Assembly: GCA_026169815.1 (NCBI GenBank) | Contig: JAPFDT010000043.1 | Span: 141,118-205,117, forward strand | Length of the DNA: 64,000 nt | Reading direction: 5' to 3' | Source: Pseudogracilibacillus sp. | GTDB taxonomy: Bacteria > Bacillota > Bacilli > Bacillales > Amphibacillaceae | Shown here: one piece after another, positions 35,026 to 43,787 of the stretch | How positions within the stretch are numbered: the first letter of the stretch is position 1 | Layout of the letters: the number at the start of each line of letters is the position of its first letter | Notes under the pieces: model-generated | Databases searched by the model: none | What the model was told of the DNA's origin: nothing | The model's input: the letters and a program-made list of their open reading frames with translations, nothing else | Made by a program: the position numbers and the translations under genes

Positions 35026-35081
35026 GAAGAAAGAAGAAAGAAGAAAGAAGAAAGAGGAAAGAGGAAAGAGGAAAGAGGAAA
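35026..35081 (+). repeat. Eight 7-bp purine repeats in the rpiB-like leader
   Basis: Four perfect GAAGAAA units followed by four GAGGAAA units, ending 12 bp before the start codon. They fill the leader between promoter 2 and the ribosome site; each GAGGAAA unit resembles a Shine-Dalgarno core. Confidence 0.9.
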
Positions 35082-35093
35082 GGGGCTTATAAA

Positions 35094-35552
35094 ATGAAAA
35101 TAGGTTTAGGTAGTGACCATAATGCATTACATTTAAAAGATTACATTAAAGCATATATTGAGGAAACAACAGATATTGAGGTTGTAGACTATGGCTGTTA
35201 TTCTGAGGACGAAGTAGACTATCCTGATGTTGCTTTTGAAGTAGCTGAAGCGATTGGTGAAGAGAAATTAGATCGTGGAATTTTATTTTGTGGGACAGGA
35301 TTAGGTGTTGCGATTGCTGCAAACAAATATCCTGGTATCCGTGCAGCAACTACACATGATGTTTATTCAGCTGAACGTGCTCAATTAAGTAATAATGCAC
35401 AAATTATTACATTAGGTGCACAAATTGTTGGATATGAAGTAGCGAAAAAAGTAGTGGATGCTTATTTAACGTCATTTTGGGCTGATGGTTCAAAACGTAA
35501 AGTAGATAAAATTATTGAAAAAGAACAAGAATTAATTAAAAAATCTCGTTAA
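35094..35552 (+). CDS. RpiB/LacAB-family sugar phosphate isomerase
   Basis: 152 residues. RpiB hallmarks: GSDHNA, VDYPD, catalytic-type Cys in LFCGTGLGVAIAANK, and the C-terminal helix. In tetritol pathways the relative DerI/EryI converts D-erythrulose 4-phosphate to D-erythrose 4-phosphate, and this is the expected role here; ribose 5-phosphate isomerase is the alternative. GGGG at 35082-35085 gives 8-base spacing to ATG 35094. The leader is a purine repeat tract. Followed at 26 bp by the glpX-like gene. Confidence 0.87.
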   Translation: MKIGLGSDHNALHLKDYIKAYIEETTDIEVVDYGCYSEDEVDYPDVAFEVAEAIGEEKLDRGILFCGTGLGVAIAANKYPGIRAATTHDVYSAERAQLSNNAQIITLGAQIVGYEVAKKVVDAYLTSFWADGSKRKVDKIIEKEQELIKKSR

Positions 35553-35578
35553 ATAGGTGAAGCGGAAAGGTGAATGTT

Positions 35579-36520
35579 ATGATGCAATCATTGCTACTTT
35601 CATTTTTAAACGTAACAGAATCAGCGGCAGTATCTGTACAACCTTATATCGGAAGAGGTAAAGAGTACGCTGCAGATGCGATTGCAACTTCTACAATGAG
35701 AAAAGTTTTAAATGAAATTGAGATGAATGCATCTATTGTTATTGGAGAAGGTGAAATTGACGATGCGCCAATGTTATATATTGGTGAAAAAGTTGGAACT
35801 GGAATTGGAAAGCAACTTGATATTGCAGTAGATCCAATCGAAGGAACAACGCCAACTGTAAATGGACAACAAAATGGGATGACTGTTTTAGCAGTTGCCC
35901 CTAAAGGTGATTTACTTCATGCACCTGACATGTATATGAGGAAAATGGCAGTCGGTCCTAAAGCTAAAGGGAAAATAAATTTACAAGCTCCTTTGATTGA
36001 TAACTTAGAAGCAATTGCAAACGCGAATGGGAAAACAATTAATGAATTACAAGTATTAGTGCAAGAGCGTCCACGTCATGATAAGTTAGTAGAGGAAATT
36101 CGTGAAGCGGGTGCGAAAGTACAGTTGTTTCTCGATGGTGATGTTGTTTATACCTTAGCAACTTGTCTCGAGTCCTCAGATGTAGATTTATTTATCGGTA
36201 CAGGTGGAGCGCCAGAGGGAGTTATAGCGGCTGTAGCTGTAAAAGCTTTTGGTGGTGACATGCAAGCTCAATTATTACCGAGAGATGAAGTTGAGATAAA
36301 ACGTTGTCACGAAATGGGATTAGATAATCCAACGAAAGTTTTATCCCTTGATGACTTAGTGAAAAGCGATGATTGTTTATTTGTAGCAACAGGAATTACA
36401 GAAAGTCTTATTTTACCAGGTTTAAAAGTTGGTAAAAATACGATTGAAAGTCATTCTATGCTCATTCATGGTGTAGAACGAAAAGTGCGTTATGTTAATA
36501 CGTCTCACAATATAGAATAA
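35579..36520 (+). CDS. glpX: Class II fructose-1,6-/sedoheptulose-1,7-bisphosphatase (GlpX-type)
   Basis: 313 residues of the GlpX family, a lithium-sensitive phosphatase fold: IGEGEIDDAPML and AVDPIEGT metal motifs, DGD. GlpX removes the 1-phosphate of fructose 1,6-bisphosphate; class II enzymes can also use sedoheptulose 1,7-bisphosphate. Its place after the isomerase suggests routing erythrose 4-phosphate (with dihydroxyacetone phosphate, via aldolase) into sedoheptulose 7-phosphate, which is inference. Start ATG 35579 has AAAGGTG at 6 bases (35582 also possible). Terminator follows. Confidence 0.87.
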   Translation: MMQSLLLSFLNVTESAAVSVQPYIGRGKEYAADAIATSTMRKVLNEIEMNASIVIGEGEIDDAPMLYIGEKVGTGIGKQLDIAVDPIEGTTPTVNGQQNGMTVLAVAPKGDLLHAPDMYMRKMAVGPKAKGKINLQAPLIDNLEAIANANGKTINELQVLVQERPRHDKLVEEIREAGAKVQLFLDGDVVYTLATCLESSDVDLFIGTGGAPEGVIAAVAVKAFGGDMQAQLLPRDEVEIKRCHEMGLDNPTKVLSLDDLVKSDDCLFVATGITESLILPGLKVGKNTIESHSMLIHGVERKVRYVNTSHNIE

Positions 36521-36527
36521 TATATTT

Positions 36528-36561
36528 AGGTAATTTCCTTGATGTGAAATTACCTTTTTTT
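36528..36561 (+). terminator. Terminator of the polyol regulon
   Basis: 10-bp stem AGGTAATTTC / GAAATTACCT, loop of 8, then TTTTTTT. The following ~240 bp shows no gene. Confidence 0.85.
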
Positions 36562-36799
36562 ATTAAAAATAAATAATTTCAGGTAAATTTAAAAAATAAT
36601 GTAATATTTTAATGGAAATAAAAGAATTGATAAAGTTTTAGAATGTAAATCTGCTGAAAGTTAGTTGATTGTGCCTTTTTTAGACTCCATTTTATAAAAT
36701 TGCTGCTTTGACTAATCTATTAAAGTAGGCTAATCTTTAGTTACATAGAAATAATCGTGTTTATTGTATATTAATAATTTAATAAATGAGGTGAAAATG

Positions 36800-37417
36800 A
36801 TGATGGAAGAAAGAATTTTAGATGCCTTATCTAATGTAGAAAAGACAATGAATTATAAACTAGATAATGTAACAACAATAGTAGAAAGTCATTCTGAGAT
36901 ATTGGCTGATCATACGGAAATTTTAAGCGAGCACACGAAAATATTACATGAACATTCTGAGAAGCTAGATGAACATTCTAACAAACTAGATGAATACTCT
37001 AAGAAGCTAGATGAACATTCTAAAAAGTTAGATAAATTTTCTAATAAGCTAGACGAACATTCACGAATTTCAGATAATCATTCTCATAAATTAGATGAAC
37101 ACTCCGAAAAATTCGATGCGATTTGGACAGTAGTAAATAATCATAGTGAACAGCTTGATAATTTATCAATCAATGTAGATAAGCATAGTAATATGCTGGA
37201 TACCATATCAATAAATGTATCTAGAAATAGCGGTAAACTCGATTCATTAGAAACAAGCATGAATGAACTTACAGATAGAACAAAACGAATTAAAGAAGTT
37301 ATTCCACAAGATAATAAAGCGCTGATGAATATGTTTGATGAGCGTATAGATAAAAAAGCTGCACATGTATTTTTGCTGAATAACCGTTTGTTAGAAGTGG
37401 AAACGCAATTGCATTAG
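36800..37417 (+). CDS. Heptad-repeat coiled-coil protein
   Basis: ~205 residues. The central part is eleven tandem seven-residue units of the form H-S-x-K-L-D-E (for example HSEKLDE HSNKLDE), encoded by near-identical 21-bp repeats at about 36890-37110, then looser coiled coil and a conserved-looking tail. No signal peptide or membrane helix. Each unit is exactly one heptad with Leu and His/Ser at fixed positions, so a long parallel coiled coil is expected. Start ATG 36800 follows TGAGGTG; 36797 and 36803 are also ATG. Function unknown, perhaps structural or a spacer; repeat number may vary between strains. Confidence 0.8.
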   Translation: MMEERILDALSNVEKTMNYKLDNVTTIVESHSEILADHTEILSEHTKILHEHSEKLDEHSNKLDEYSKKLDEHSKKLDKFSNKLDEHSRISDNHSHKLDEHSEKFDAIWTVVNNHSEQLDNLSINVDKHSNMLDTISINVSRNSGKLDSLETSMNELTDRTKRIKEVIPQDNKALMNMFDERIDKKAAHVFLLNNRLLEVETQLH

Positions 37418-37459
37418 CTAACAAATACAGATGAAGCTTAATAAATGAATACTTTTATG

Positions 37460-37492
37460 AAAACTTCTGTTTTTTCTGTGCAGAGGTTTTTT
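37460..37492 (+). terminator. Intrinsic terminator
   Basis: AAAACTTCTG / CAGAGGTTTT stem with a G-U pair, then TTTTT. Confidence 0.7.
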
Positions 37493-37539
37493 TATCGTGG
37501 TTATGGTATAGTATGTGAGAATAGGAAGGTGTGGAAATA

Positions 37540-37824
37540 TTGATTTTATTAGCGACCCAACCTTATCAAAAAATTGTACGAGAAGTAACAAGGATTGGAC
37601 AAACTGAAGTAGCAGACCAACGTATGTTATATTTATATAAAGAAAAATTGGTGACAAAACACCGTGAGTTTCCAATTGAAAATGTAATGGATATGTCATA
37701 TCGTCGTGTTGGTAAAACAGGTGGACTTCTTTATGTATATGCAAGTAGTGGGGTGTTTTCTTATACGGTAGAGTCAGATCCAACGTCGTTTATTCAAGTT
37801 TTTAAAGATACATTTGTTAAATAA
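37540..37824 (+). CDS. Small conserved-looking protein, PH-like
   Basis: 94 residues, MILLATQPYQKIVREVTRIG..., alternating beta pattern ending in FIQVFKDTFVK, compatible with a small PH-like or barrel domain; I do not recognise a named family with confidence. TTG 37540 has AGGTG eight bases upstream; GTG 37531 would overlap the ribosome site. Soluble. It precedes a 62-residue gene on the same strand by 37 bp. Confidence 0.65.
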   Translation: MILLATQPYQKIVREVTRIGQTEVADQRMLYLYKEKLVTKHREFPIENVMDMSYRRVGKTGGLLYVYASSGVFSYTVESDPTSFIQVFKDTFVK

Positions 37825-37861
37825 TAGGATAAATAATTTGAAATAAGGGTGCGGATAACAT

Positions 37862-38050
37862 ATGAAACGAACTTCTCAAAAGATAGGTGTACTAGAGGAA
37901 GAAGGTTATCAGTTAGATAATCGAATTAATCAGGCATTACGAAATTTAAAAACTAATATATCATCTGAGCAAGATATGAGTGTAGAGACGTCGGGTCAAG
38001 TAGAAAATACGTGGGATGTTGCAATCATTGATGAAGATGAATGGGAATGA
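37862..38050 (+). CDS. Small acidic protein of unknown function
   Basis: 62 residues with a very acidic C-terminus (WDVAIIDEDEWE) and a helical N-terminal half. AAGGGTG lies ten bases upstream of ATG 37862 and a hairpin terminator follows the stop at once, which supports a real gene. No family recognised. May be cotranscribed with the preceding 94-residue gene. Confidence 0.5.
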   Translation: MKRTSQKIGVLEEEGYQLDNRINQALRNLKTNISSEQDMSVETSGQVENTWDVAIIDEDEWE

Positions 38051-38052
38051 GA

Positions 38053-38087
38053 AACGCTACTATGTGATAAATAGGGCGTTTTTTTAT
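38053..38087 (+). terminator. Intrinsic terminator
   Basis: Imperfect stem AACGCTACTAT / ATAGGGCGTT followed by TTTTTTT. Confidence 0.7.
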
Positions 38088-38184
38088 TTAGAAAAATTTG
38101 ATGTACGTTGTATGCTTTAAATTCGGCAAATATGGGAATAGCAAAGTATAGCGCTTTTTTGAAAGGTGAAGGAGGTAGTTGGAT

Positions 38185-39537
38185 ATGAAATATGTCATTA
38201 TTGGTGGCGATGCAGCTGGGATGAGTGCTGCGATGCAAGTGTTTAAACATGATGAGACAGCTCAGATTACTATATTAGAACAAGGAGAAATTTATTCGTA
38301 TGCACAGTGTGGTATTCCATATGCGGTAAGTGGTGTGACGTCGAGTGTTGAAAATTTACTTGTGCGGTCTGTTGCTACATTTCGTAATAAATTTGGGATG
38401 GATGCAAGAATTAATTATAAGGTGGAAAAGGTAGATACTAATAAACAAATTGTTTCAGGACGTCATCTGAAAACAGGAGAAGCTTTTCAAGTACCATATG
38501 ATAAATTACTCATTGCTAGTGGAGCGAGTCCATTTGTGCCGCAGTGGGAAGGTATTAATTTAGCAGGCATTCATTCAGTAAAAACGCTTCCTGATACAAA
38601 TAGGATTATAGAAGATCTTGAAGAAGATGTTGCTGAGGTGACGATTGTTGGTGGTGGCTACATTTCACTGGAGATGGCAGAGAGCTTTCGTGTGTTAGGA
38701 AAAAAGGTCCGTCTATTAATTCGTGGAACACAAATTGCCAAAATTTTTGATGAAGATATGGCGAAGTTAGTGGAAGAAGAGGCTGTACGACAAGAAATTG
38801 AAATTTTATATGAGGAAGAAATTGAAGAAATAATCGGTGATGGAAAAGTTTCCGAAGTACGGACGAATAAACAAACACATAAGACCGACTTACTGATTGT
38901 TGCGACAGGGGTGCGTCCGAATACAGCCTTTTTGAAAGAGACAAATATTTCATTGGCAAAAAACGGTGCGGTAGATGTAAATGAGCATTTAGAAACAAAT
39001 GTGCCGAATGTCTATGCAGCAGGTGATTGTGCATTGCAGTATAATCGTTTGACAGGAAAGAATGATTATATACCACTTGGTACGCATGCGAATAAACAAG
39101 GACGGATTGCAGGGTTAAATATGGCAGGGATGACGCGTTCTTTTAAAGGTATTGTCGGAACGTCTATTTTAAAATTTATGGATTTATCATTAGGTAAAAC
39201 TGGTTTATCGGAAAGAGAAGCTAAAGACGCGGAAATTCCATGTATGGCTGTTTTGATTAAGGCGAAAGATCATGCGGCTTATTATCCTCAAGCCGAAACA
39301 TTATGGATTAAATTAACATTTAACGAGAATGATGGCTTGCTACTTGGTGGACAAGTTATCGGAAAAGCTGGTGTTGATAAGCGAACAGACGTAGTAGCAG
39401 TTGCTATATTTAATCAAATGACAGTGGAAGAACTGGAAGACTTAGATTTAGGTTACGCTCCGCCATATAATAGTACATGGGATCCGATTCAAAAAGCTGC
39501 GAGAAAAGCAGTTGGAAAATTAACCGAAGATCAATGA
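38185..39537 (+). CDS. CoA-disulfide reductase
   Basis: 450-residue FAD/NAD(P) pyridine nucleotide-disulfide oxidoreductase with a single active-site cysteine, C42 in SYAQCGIPY, as in CoA-disulfide reductase. FAD motif IIGGDAAGMSAA, NAD(P) motif VTIVGGGYISLEMAE, and AAGDCA. It reduces CoA disulfide with NAD(P)H, relevant in bacilli that use CoA and bacillithiol for redox balance. GGAGG at 38171-38175 supports ATG 38185 (TTG 38179 is too close). The next gene follows 57 bp on. Polysulfide reduction by relatives is an alternative. Confidence 0.87.
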   Translation: MKYVIIGGDAAGMSAAMQVFKHDETAQITILEQGEIYSYAQCGIPYAVSGVTSSVENLLVRSVATFRNKFGMDARINYKVEKVDTNKQIVSGRHLKTGEAFQVPYDKLLIASGASPFVPQWEGINLAGIHSVKTLPDTNRIIEDLEEDVAEVTIVGGGYISLEMAESFRVLGKKVRLLIRGTQIAKIFDEDMAKLVEEEAVRQEIEILYEEEIEEIIGDGKVSEVRTNKQTHKTDLLIVATGVRPNTAFLKETNISLAKNGAVDVNEHLETNVPNVYAAGDCALQYNRLTGKNDYIPLGTHANKQGRIAGLNMAGMTRSFKGIVGTSILKFMDLSLGKTGLSEREAKDAEIPCMAVLIKAKDHAAYYPQAETLWIKLTFNENDGLLLGGQVIGKAGVDKRTDVVAVAIFNQMTVEELEDLDLGYAPPYNSTWDPIQKAARKAVGKLTEDQ

Positions 39538-39594
39538 TCTCGTTTTATTTAATTGAAAATAGATGCGGGATTTTTTAAAGAAAAGAGGTATATA

Positions 39595-40725
39595 ATGAAA
39601 GTAGCGATTATTGGTGGAGGAATAGGTGGATTAACAACAGCTGCCGCTTTGCACAAAATCGATATAGAAGCCCATGTATATGAACGAGCCGAGTCCTTTC
39701 AGCCAATTGGAGCCGGCATTGGTATCGGAAGTAACGCAATGTTAGCTTTGCAAAAAATAGGTGTTGCAGAAAATATAATACAAGCAGGGATGCCACTTTA
39801 TGAACAACGCTTTCTTAATGAACATTTTGCTGTTATGAATACGATTGATTTTTCATTATTAAAGGAAAAATTCGGTGAAGACAACATTGCAATTCAGCGT
39901 GCTGAACTTCATGAAGCGCTTTTTGACGCTGTTGATTCAGCTTATGTACATTTTAATCACCAAGTTGTTGCTTTTACTCAGATGGAAACAGGTGTCACTA
40001 TTTCATTCCAAAATGGGCAGCAACAAATGTTTGATTATGTCATAGCGGCTGATGGGATTCATTCTATGTTTAGGCAAACGCTCGTGTTAAATAGTGCCCC
40101 ACGTTATGCACATTATACGTGTTGGCGTGGGACGACAAAAAATAAAAATGATGTTACTTCACATGTATCTTCAGAAGCGTGGTCGGCAGGTGGACGTTTT
40201 GGTTGGGCGCCACTAGCCAACGGAGATGTATATTGGTTTTCTTGTGTCAATGCAAAAGCAAATGATGAGTATTATGCTAGTATGGATCAATTAGGTGTGG
40301 CTCATTTGTTTGCACATTATCCTGATCCTGTGAAACGTTTAATTACCGAAGTCGAAGAAGCTTCATTTTTACACCATGATTTATATGATATCGCACCACT
40401 AAACACATTTGTATATGGAAGAATTGTCTTGCTCGGTGATGCGGCGCATGCGACAACGCCAAATATGGGACAAGGTGCTGGACAAGCGATAGAAGATGCG
40501 TATGAATTAATGTCTGCTCTTGAAACAGAAGCCTCTATTGAACAAGCGTTTGCACGTTATGATACGCGTCGTGTAACAAAAACGAAAAAGGTAATCCAAC
40601 GTTCGCGACAAATTGGGTGGGCTGCGCAATGGGAACATGAAGGTTTAATTGCTTTTCGCAATACAGTTTTTACTTATGTCCCTAAGTCATTGCTGTTTCA
40701 AAGTCTGACTTTTTTATTTGATTAA
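39595..40725 (+). CDS. FAD-dependent monooxygenase (salicylate hydroxylase-like)
   Basis: 376 residues, PHBH-type flavoprotein: IIGGGIGGLTTAAALH at the N-terminus, the DG motif (IAADGIHS), and GDAAHATTPNMGQGAGQAIEDA for FAD binding. Likely hydroxylates an aromatic or related substrate with NAD(P)H and O2. ATG 39595 has AGAGG about six bases upstream. No ring-cleavage gene is adjacent, so the substrate is open. Confidence 0.82.
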   Translation: MKVAIIGGGIGGLTTAAALHKIDIEAHVYERAESFQPIGAGIGIGSNAMLALQKIGVAENIIQAGMPLYEQRFLNEHFAVMNTIDFSLLKEKFGEDNIAIQRAELHEALFDAVDSAYVHFNHQVVAFTQMETGVTISFQNGQQQMFDYVIAADGIHSMFRQTLVLNSAPRYAHYTCWRGTTKNKNDVTSHVSSEAWSAGGRFGWAPLANGDVYWFSCVNAKANDEYYASMDQLGVAHLFAHYPDPVKRLITEVEEASFLHHDLYDIAPLNTFVYGRIVLLGDAAHATTPNMGQGAGQAIEDAYELMSALETEASIEQAFARYDTRRVTKTKKVIQRSRQIGWAAQWEHEGLIAFRNTVFTYVPKSLLFQSLTFLFD

Positions 40726-40744
40726 TCTGGGAAGGTTTGTTCTT

Positions 40745-41125
40745 CTACTTTGTGTGAATGCTGTTATGTTTGTTAAAATTAATTGGTTTAGTTAACAGTT
40801 CGTATATAATGTTCGTGACGTATTTTTTGATGACAGGGTTAAAAAAACTCACTTCATGAACGTAGCCGTTTAAATAATACTTATAAGTTGAGAAGAGGCG
40901 GTCACTATTTATGTGTTCAACTTGGATGTTATGTTGATACATTAGTTGTTTGAGTTGTTTTCTGTCTTGAATAGCAGTTGAAATAAGTTGGTCGAGCGCT
41001 TGAAAGTATGGTTCTTTAATTTTGCATGGACTATGCTCGAGATGGTTGCGATCTAGTTGTAAGTTTGTAATCGCCATGTTGGTAAATAAATAACGGCTGG
41101 CGATTTCTTCATGTTCCTTATTCAT
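40745..41125 (-). CDS. YhjD-like conserved protein
   Basis: 126 residues, soluble and helical. The pattern RYLFTNMAITNLQLDR...KIKEPYFQALD...FFNPVIKKYV resembles Bacillus YhjD (unknown function) along its length, from memory. AAGGTGG supports ATG 41125. It is convergent with the monooxygenase, only 19 bp between stops. No function proposed. Confidence 0.7.
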   Translation of the reverse strand: MNKEHEEIASRYLFTNMAITNLQLDRNHLEHSPCKIKEPYFQALDQLISTAIQDRKQLKQLMYQHNIQVEHINSDRLFSTYKYYLNGYVHEVSFFNPVIKKYVTNIIYELLTKPINFNKHNSIHTK

Positions 41126-42004
41126 TATTACCACCTTTTACGAACGTTTGTTCTTATTGTATAAAGAAACAGCTATTTTGGCAAGCATAAAAAAGTGTTT
41201 ATTGCTCTTCTTTGTTTCTGAAATCATTAATATCAGCGACTAGTCCACATTTTAAACATGTATATTTTGTTACGTGTAATTTTTGTTCGATACATAGACG
41301 GGAGCGTGTTTTTGACTTTATTTGTTGTGTGAGTGAAACAAGCAGCTTACAGAAAAATGCGATAACAAAATGGGTTTAAATTATTTAGAGATTTTTTGTA
41401 AAGTAATTTATTTGCTGCGGAGGTTTTTAACTGTGAAAATTGTATCCTCTTCTAAATGTAGTATTTAGCTCGCTCATGTGAAATTAATCAGTAATATCTT
41501 CGTTTAATAAATTCAAAACTTGCTTAACTCCTCCATTTCTCGAATCCAAAGGACGTTCACTCCTCTAAATACACAATACTATGTCATTCTAGTCTTTTAA
41601 TATATTATAATATAAAATTTCTGTAAAACTAACTAAGCTACTTATCATTAGTATCAATGGATTGAAGTAATATTTGAAATGTAAAGATTCTAAATAAATA
41701 CGAAAAAGCCTTGACAGTACAGCTAATATTATTTAAAGTGAAATTAGTCTATCATTATGAACGTGTTCATAATGTGAATGTGATTTTAATCTGAATGTAG
41801 TTTTTGGAATGTTAGTAAAAATGGTTAGTATGTACAGATTCAAATTCAAAGATGGAAAGATTAGTTGAAGGAGTGTAAAAAACATTGACACTAGTGGTTT
41901 TCATTTTTTGAGATAATGAATATTAACCAATAGACTAGTTGTATTTGTTAATCAATATAAGAAGGTGTAAATTGAATCTACAGAAAGTGGGTTGGAGGAT
42001 TGTA
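41126..42004. other. Long non-coding leader region of the opu cluster
   Basis: 880 bp without a convincing gene. On the - strand, ~41372-41199 is open and encodes a Cys-containing stretch (KYTCLKCGLVADI) without a start codon, perhaps a decayed zinc-ribbon ORF. The right half holds the promoter and operator of the opu operon, plus a second TTGACA at 41885. Confidence 0.5.
41711..41774 (+). promoter_or_regulatory. Promoter and palindromic operator upstream of the opu operon
   Basis: TTGACA (41711-41716), 17 bp, TAAAGT (41734-41739). Just downstream, 41753-41774 is an inverted repeat CATTATGAA-N4-TTCATAATG, well placed for repression, plausibly by the TetR protein at 45569-46270. The mRNA leader would be ~250 bases. 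Confidence 0.65.
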
Positions 42005-43132
42005 GTGATTGAATTAAAAAATGTAAATAAAATTTATAATGATGGCTTTCAAGCATTAACTAAAGTTAATGTTGAATTTCAGGAAGGTAAAATAAATGTA
42101 CTTATTGGTCCAAGTGGTTGTGGTAAAACGACGACGATGAAACTATTGAATAGATTAGTAGATTATACAGATGGAGAAGTTTATTTTAATGGAAAGAAAA
42201 TAAAAGAGATGAATCCAATTGAATTACGTCGTCAAATGGGGTTTGTGATCCAAAATATTGGGTTATTTCCTCATATGACTATTTTTAATAATGTGGCAAC
42301 AGTTCCGAAATTACTTAAATGGGATAAAGATAGAATTAAAAAACGTGTGATTGAATTATTAGAAATGGTTAATTTAGATCCAAATACATATATGAATCGT
42401 TATCCGTCTGAATTGAGTGGTGGACAGCAACAGCGAATAGGTGTTATTCGAGCGCTTGCAGCTGAACCGTCAACGATATTAATGGATGAGCCGTTTAGTG
42501 CACTTGACCCTATAAGCAGAGAGCAATTACAAGATGAATTATTGCGACTGCAAACAGAGATTAATAAAACGATTATCTTTGTTACACACGATATGGATGA
42601 AGCATTAAAGATAGCAGATAACATTGTATTAATGAAAGATGGTAAAGTAGTACAACAAGGTTCACCAGATAGTCTTTTGTCTAATCCAGCAAATGATTTT
42701 GTGAAAGAATTTATTGGAGAAAAGCGACTTAACTCTAATAATCAATTAAATGATTTATCATTAGCTAATTATATAAATAAAGATATACTTTTAGTTCAAT
42801 CAGATATACGCATTGAAAAAGCGACTTCTTCTTTGATAGAAAGAAAGGTATCATCAGCTGTTGTTATAAATGAAGATGAAACTTATAACGGCATAGTTAG
42901 TTTATATGATGCAATTGAAAATAATAGTTCGGAAATAAATAGTATTATAAAAAAAGCCTCATTAATTATTTATGAAAATGATAAGGTATCAACTGTTTTG
43001 GAGAAAATAGAAGGTATTCATGATATTGTTCCAGTTCTTTCAAAGGAAGATATAGTGGTAGGTTTATTAAGTGTAGATAAATTATTCGCCACATTACATC
43101 ATTTAACAGAATATAAGCGTGGTGAAATATAA
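42005..43132 (+). CDS. Quaternary-amine ABC transporter ATPase (OpuCA-like)
   Basis: 375 residues. ABC ATPase with Walker A GPSGCGKTT, signature LSGGQQQR, Walker B ILMDEPF and the H-loop (FVTHDMDEA), followed by a C-terminal CBS-domain region as in OpuA/OpuC-type importers that sense ionic strength. GTG 42005 has GGAGG six bases upstream. First of four genes in the order ATPase, permease, binding protein, permease, as in opuCABCD. Confidence 0.9.
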   Translation: MIELKNVNKIYNDGFQALTKVNVEFQEGKINVLIGPSGCGKTTTMKLLNRLVDYTDGEVYFNGKKIKEMNPIELRRQMGFVIQNIGLFPHMTIFNNVATVPKLLKWDKDRIKKRVIELLEMVNLDPNTYMNRYPSELSGGQQQRIGVIRALAAEPSTILMDEPFSALDPISREQLQDELLRLQTEINKTIIFVTHDMDEALKIADNIVLMKDGKVVQQGSPDSLLSNPANDFVKEFIGEKRLNSNNQLNDLSLANYINKDILLVQSDIRIEKATSSLIERKVSSAVVINEDETYNGIVSLYDAIENNSSEINSIIKKASLIIYENDKVSTVLEKIEGIHDIVPVLSKEDIVVGLLSVDKLFATLHHLTEYKRGEI

Positions 43133-43774
43133 ATGGAATTGTTACAAGATTATATAGCTTTTTGGGCTGATAAATATGCCTCCATATTTGATTATATGTT
43201 AGAGCATGTACTAATATCATTGACGGTAGCTATTATATCCATTGTATTTACTATCCCACTTGCGGTATGGATGACAAAAATGAAAAGTACTAAATTGCGA
43301 AGTTTTATTTTTAATATAGCAAATATATTTCAAACGATACCTACTATAGCGTTATTAGCTATTATGATACCGATTTTTGGAATAGGCTTCACTCCAGCTA
43401 TAGTCGCATTGTTTCTCTATGCCTTGCTTCCATTATTACGCAACACATATTCTGGCATGGAATCTATCGACCAAGAAGTTGTTGAAGCAGCAAAAGGAAT
43501 GGGGTTTACTTCGTTTCAACGGATTGTAAAGATAGAACTACCAATTGCCCTACCTTACATTATGTCCGGTATTCGTGTGACGTCTGTGTATATAATCAGT
43601 TGGACAACATTAGCAGCATTGATAGGAGCGGGTGGATTAGGAGATTTAGTGCTTGCAGGTATTGGATATAACGATACGTTTATGATATTTACGGGAGCAT
43701 TTTTAGCAATTATTATAGCGCTTATTTTAGATTTTGTTTTAGCGACAGTAGAAAATAAATTAATCAAATTATAA
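43133..43774 (+). CDS. Quaternary-amine ABC transporter permease (OpuCB-like)
   Basis: 213 residues, 5-6 helices, binding-protein-dependent permease with EAA-loop (EAAKGMGFTSFQRIVKIELPIALPYIMSGIR). It starts directly after the ATPase stop codon (no gap), so translation is coupled. Together with the second permease it forms the membrane channel. Confidence 0.9.
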   Translation: MELLQDYIAFWADKYASIFDYMLEHVLISLTVAIISIVFTIPLAVWMTKMKSTKLRSFIFNIANIFQTIPTIALLAIMIPIFGIGFTPAIVALFLYALLPLLRNTYSGMESIDQEVVEAAKGMGFTSFQRIVKIELPIALPYIMSGIRVTSVYIISWTTLAALIGAGGLGDLVLAGIGYNDTFMIFTGAFLAIIIALILDFVLATVENKLIKL

Positions 43775-43787
43775 AAAGGGGATTATC

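Noticed and set aside
35026-35081. CRISPR-like repeat array
   Set aside because: Units are 7 bp, contiguous and without spacers; a simple tandem repeat.
37418-37783. Open frame on the - strand opposite the 94-residue gene
   Set aside because: It overlaps the terminator and the better-supported + strand gene, and has no ribosome site; treated as a shadow.
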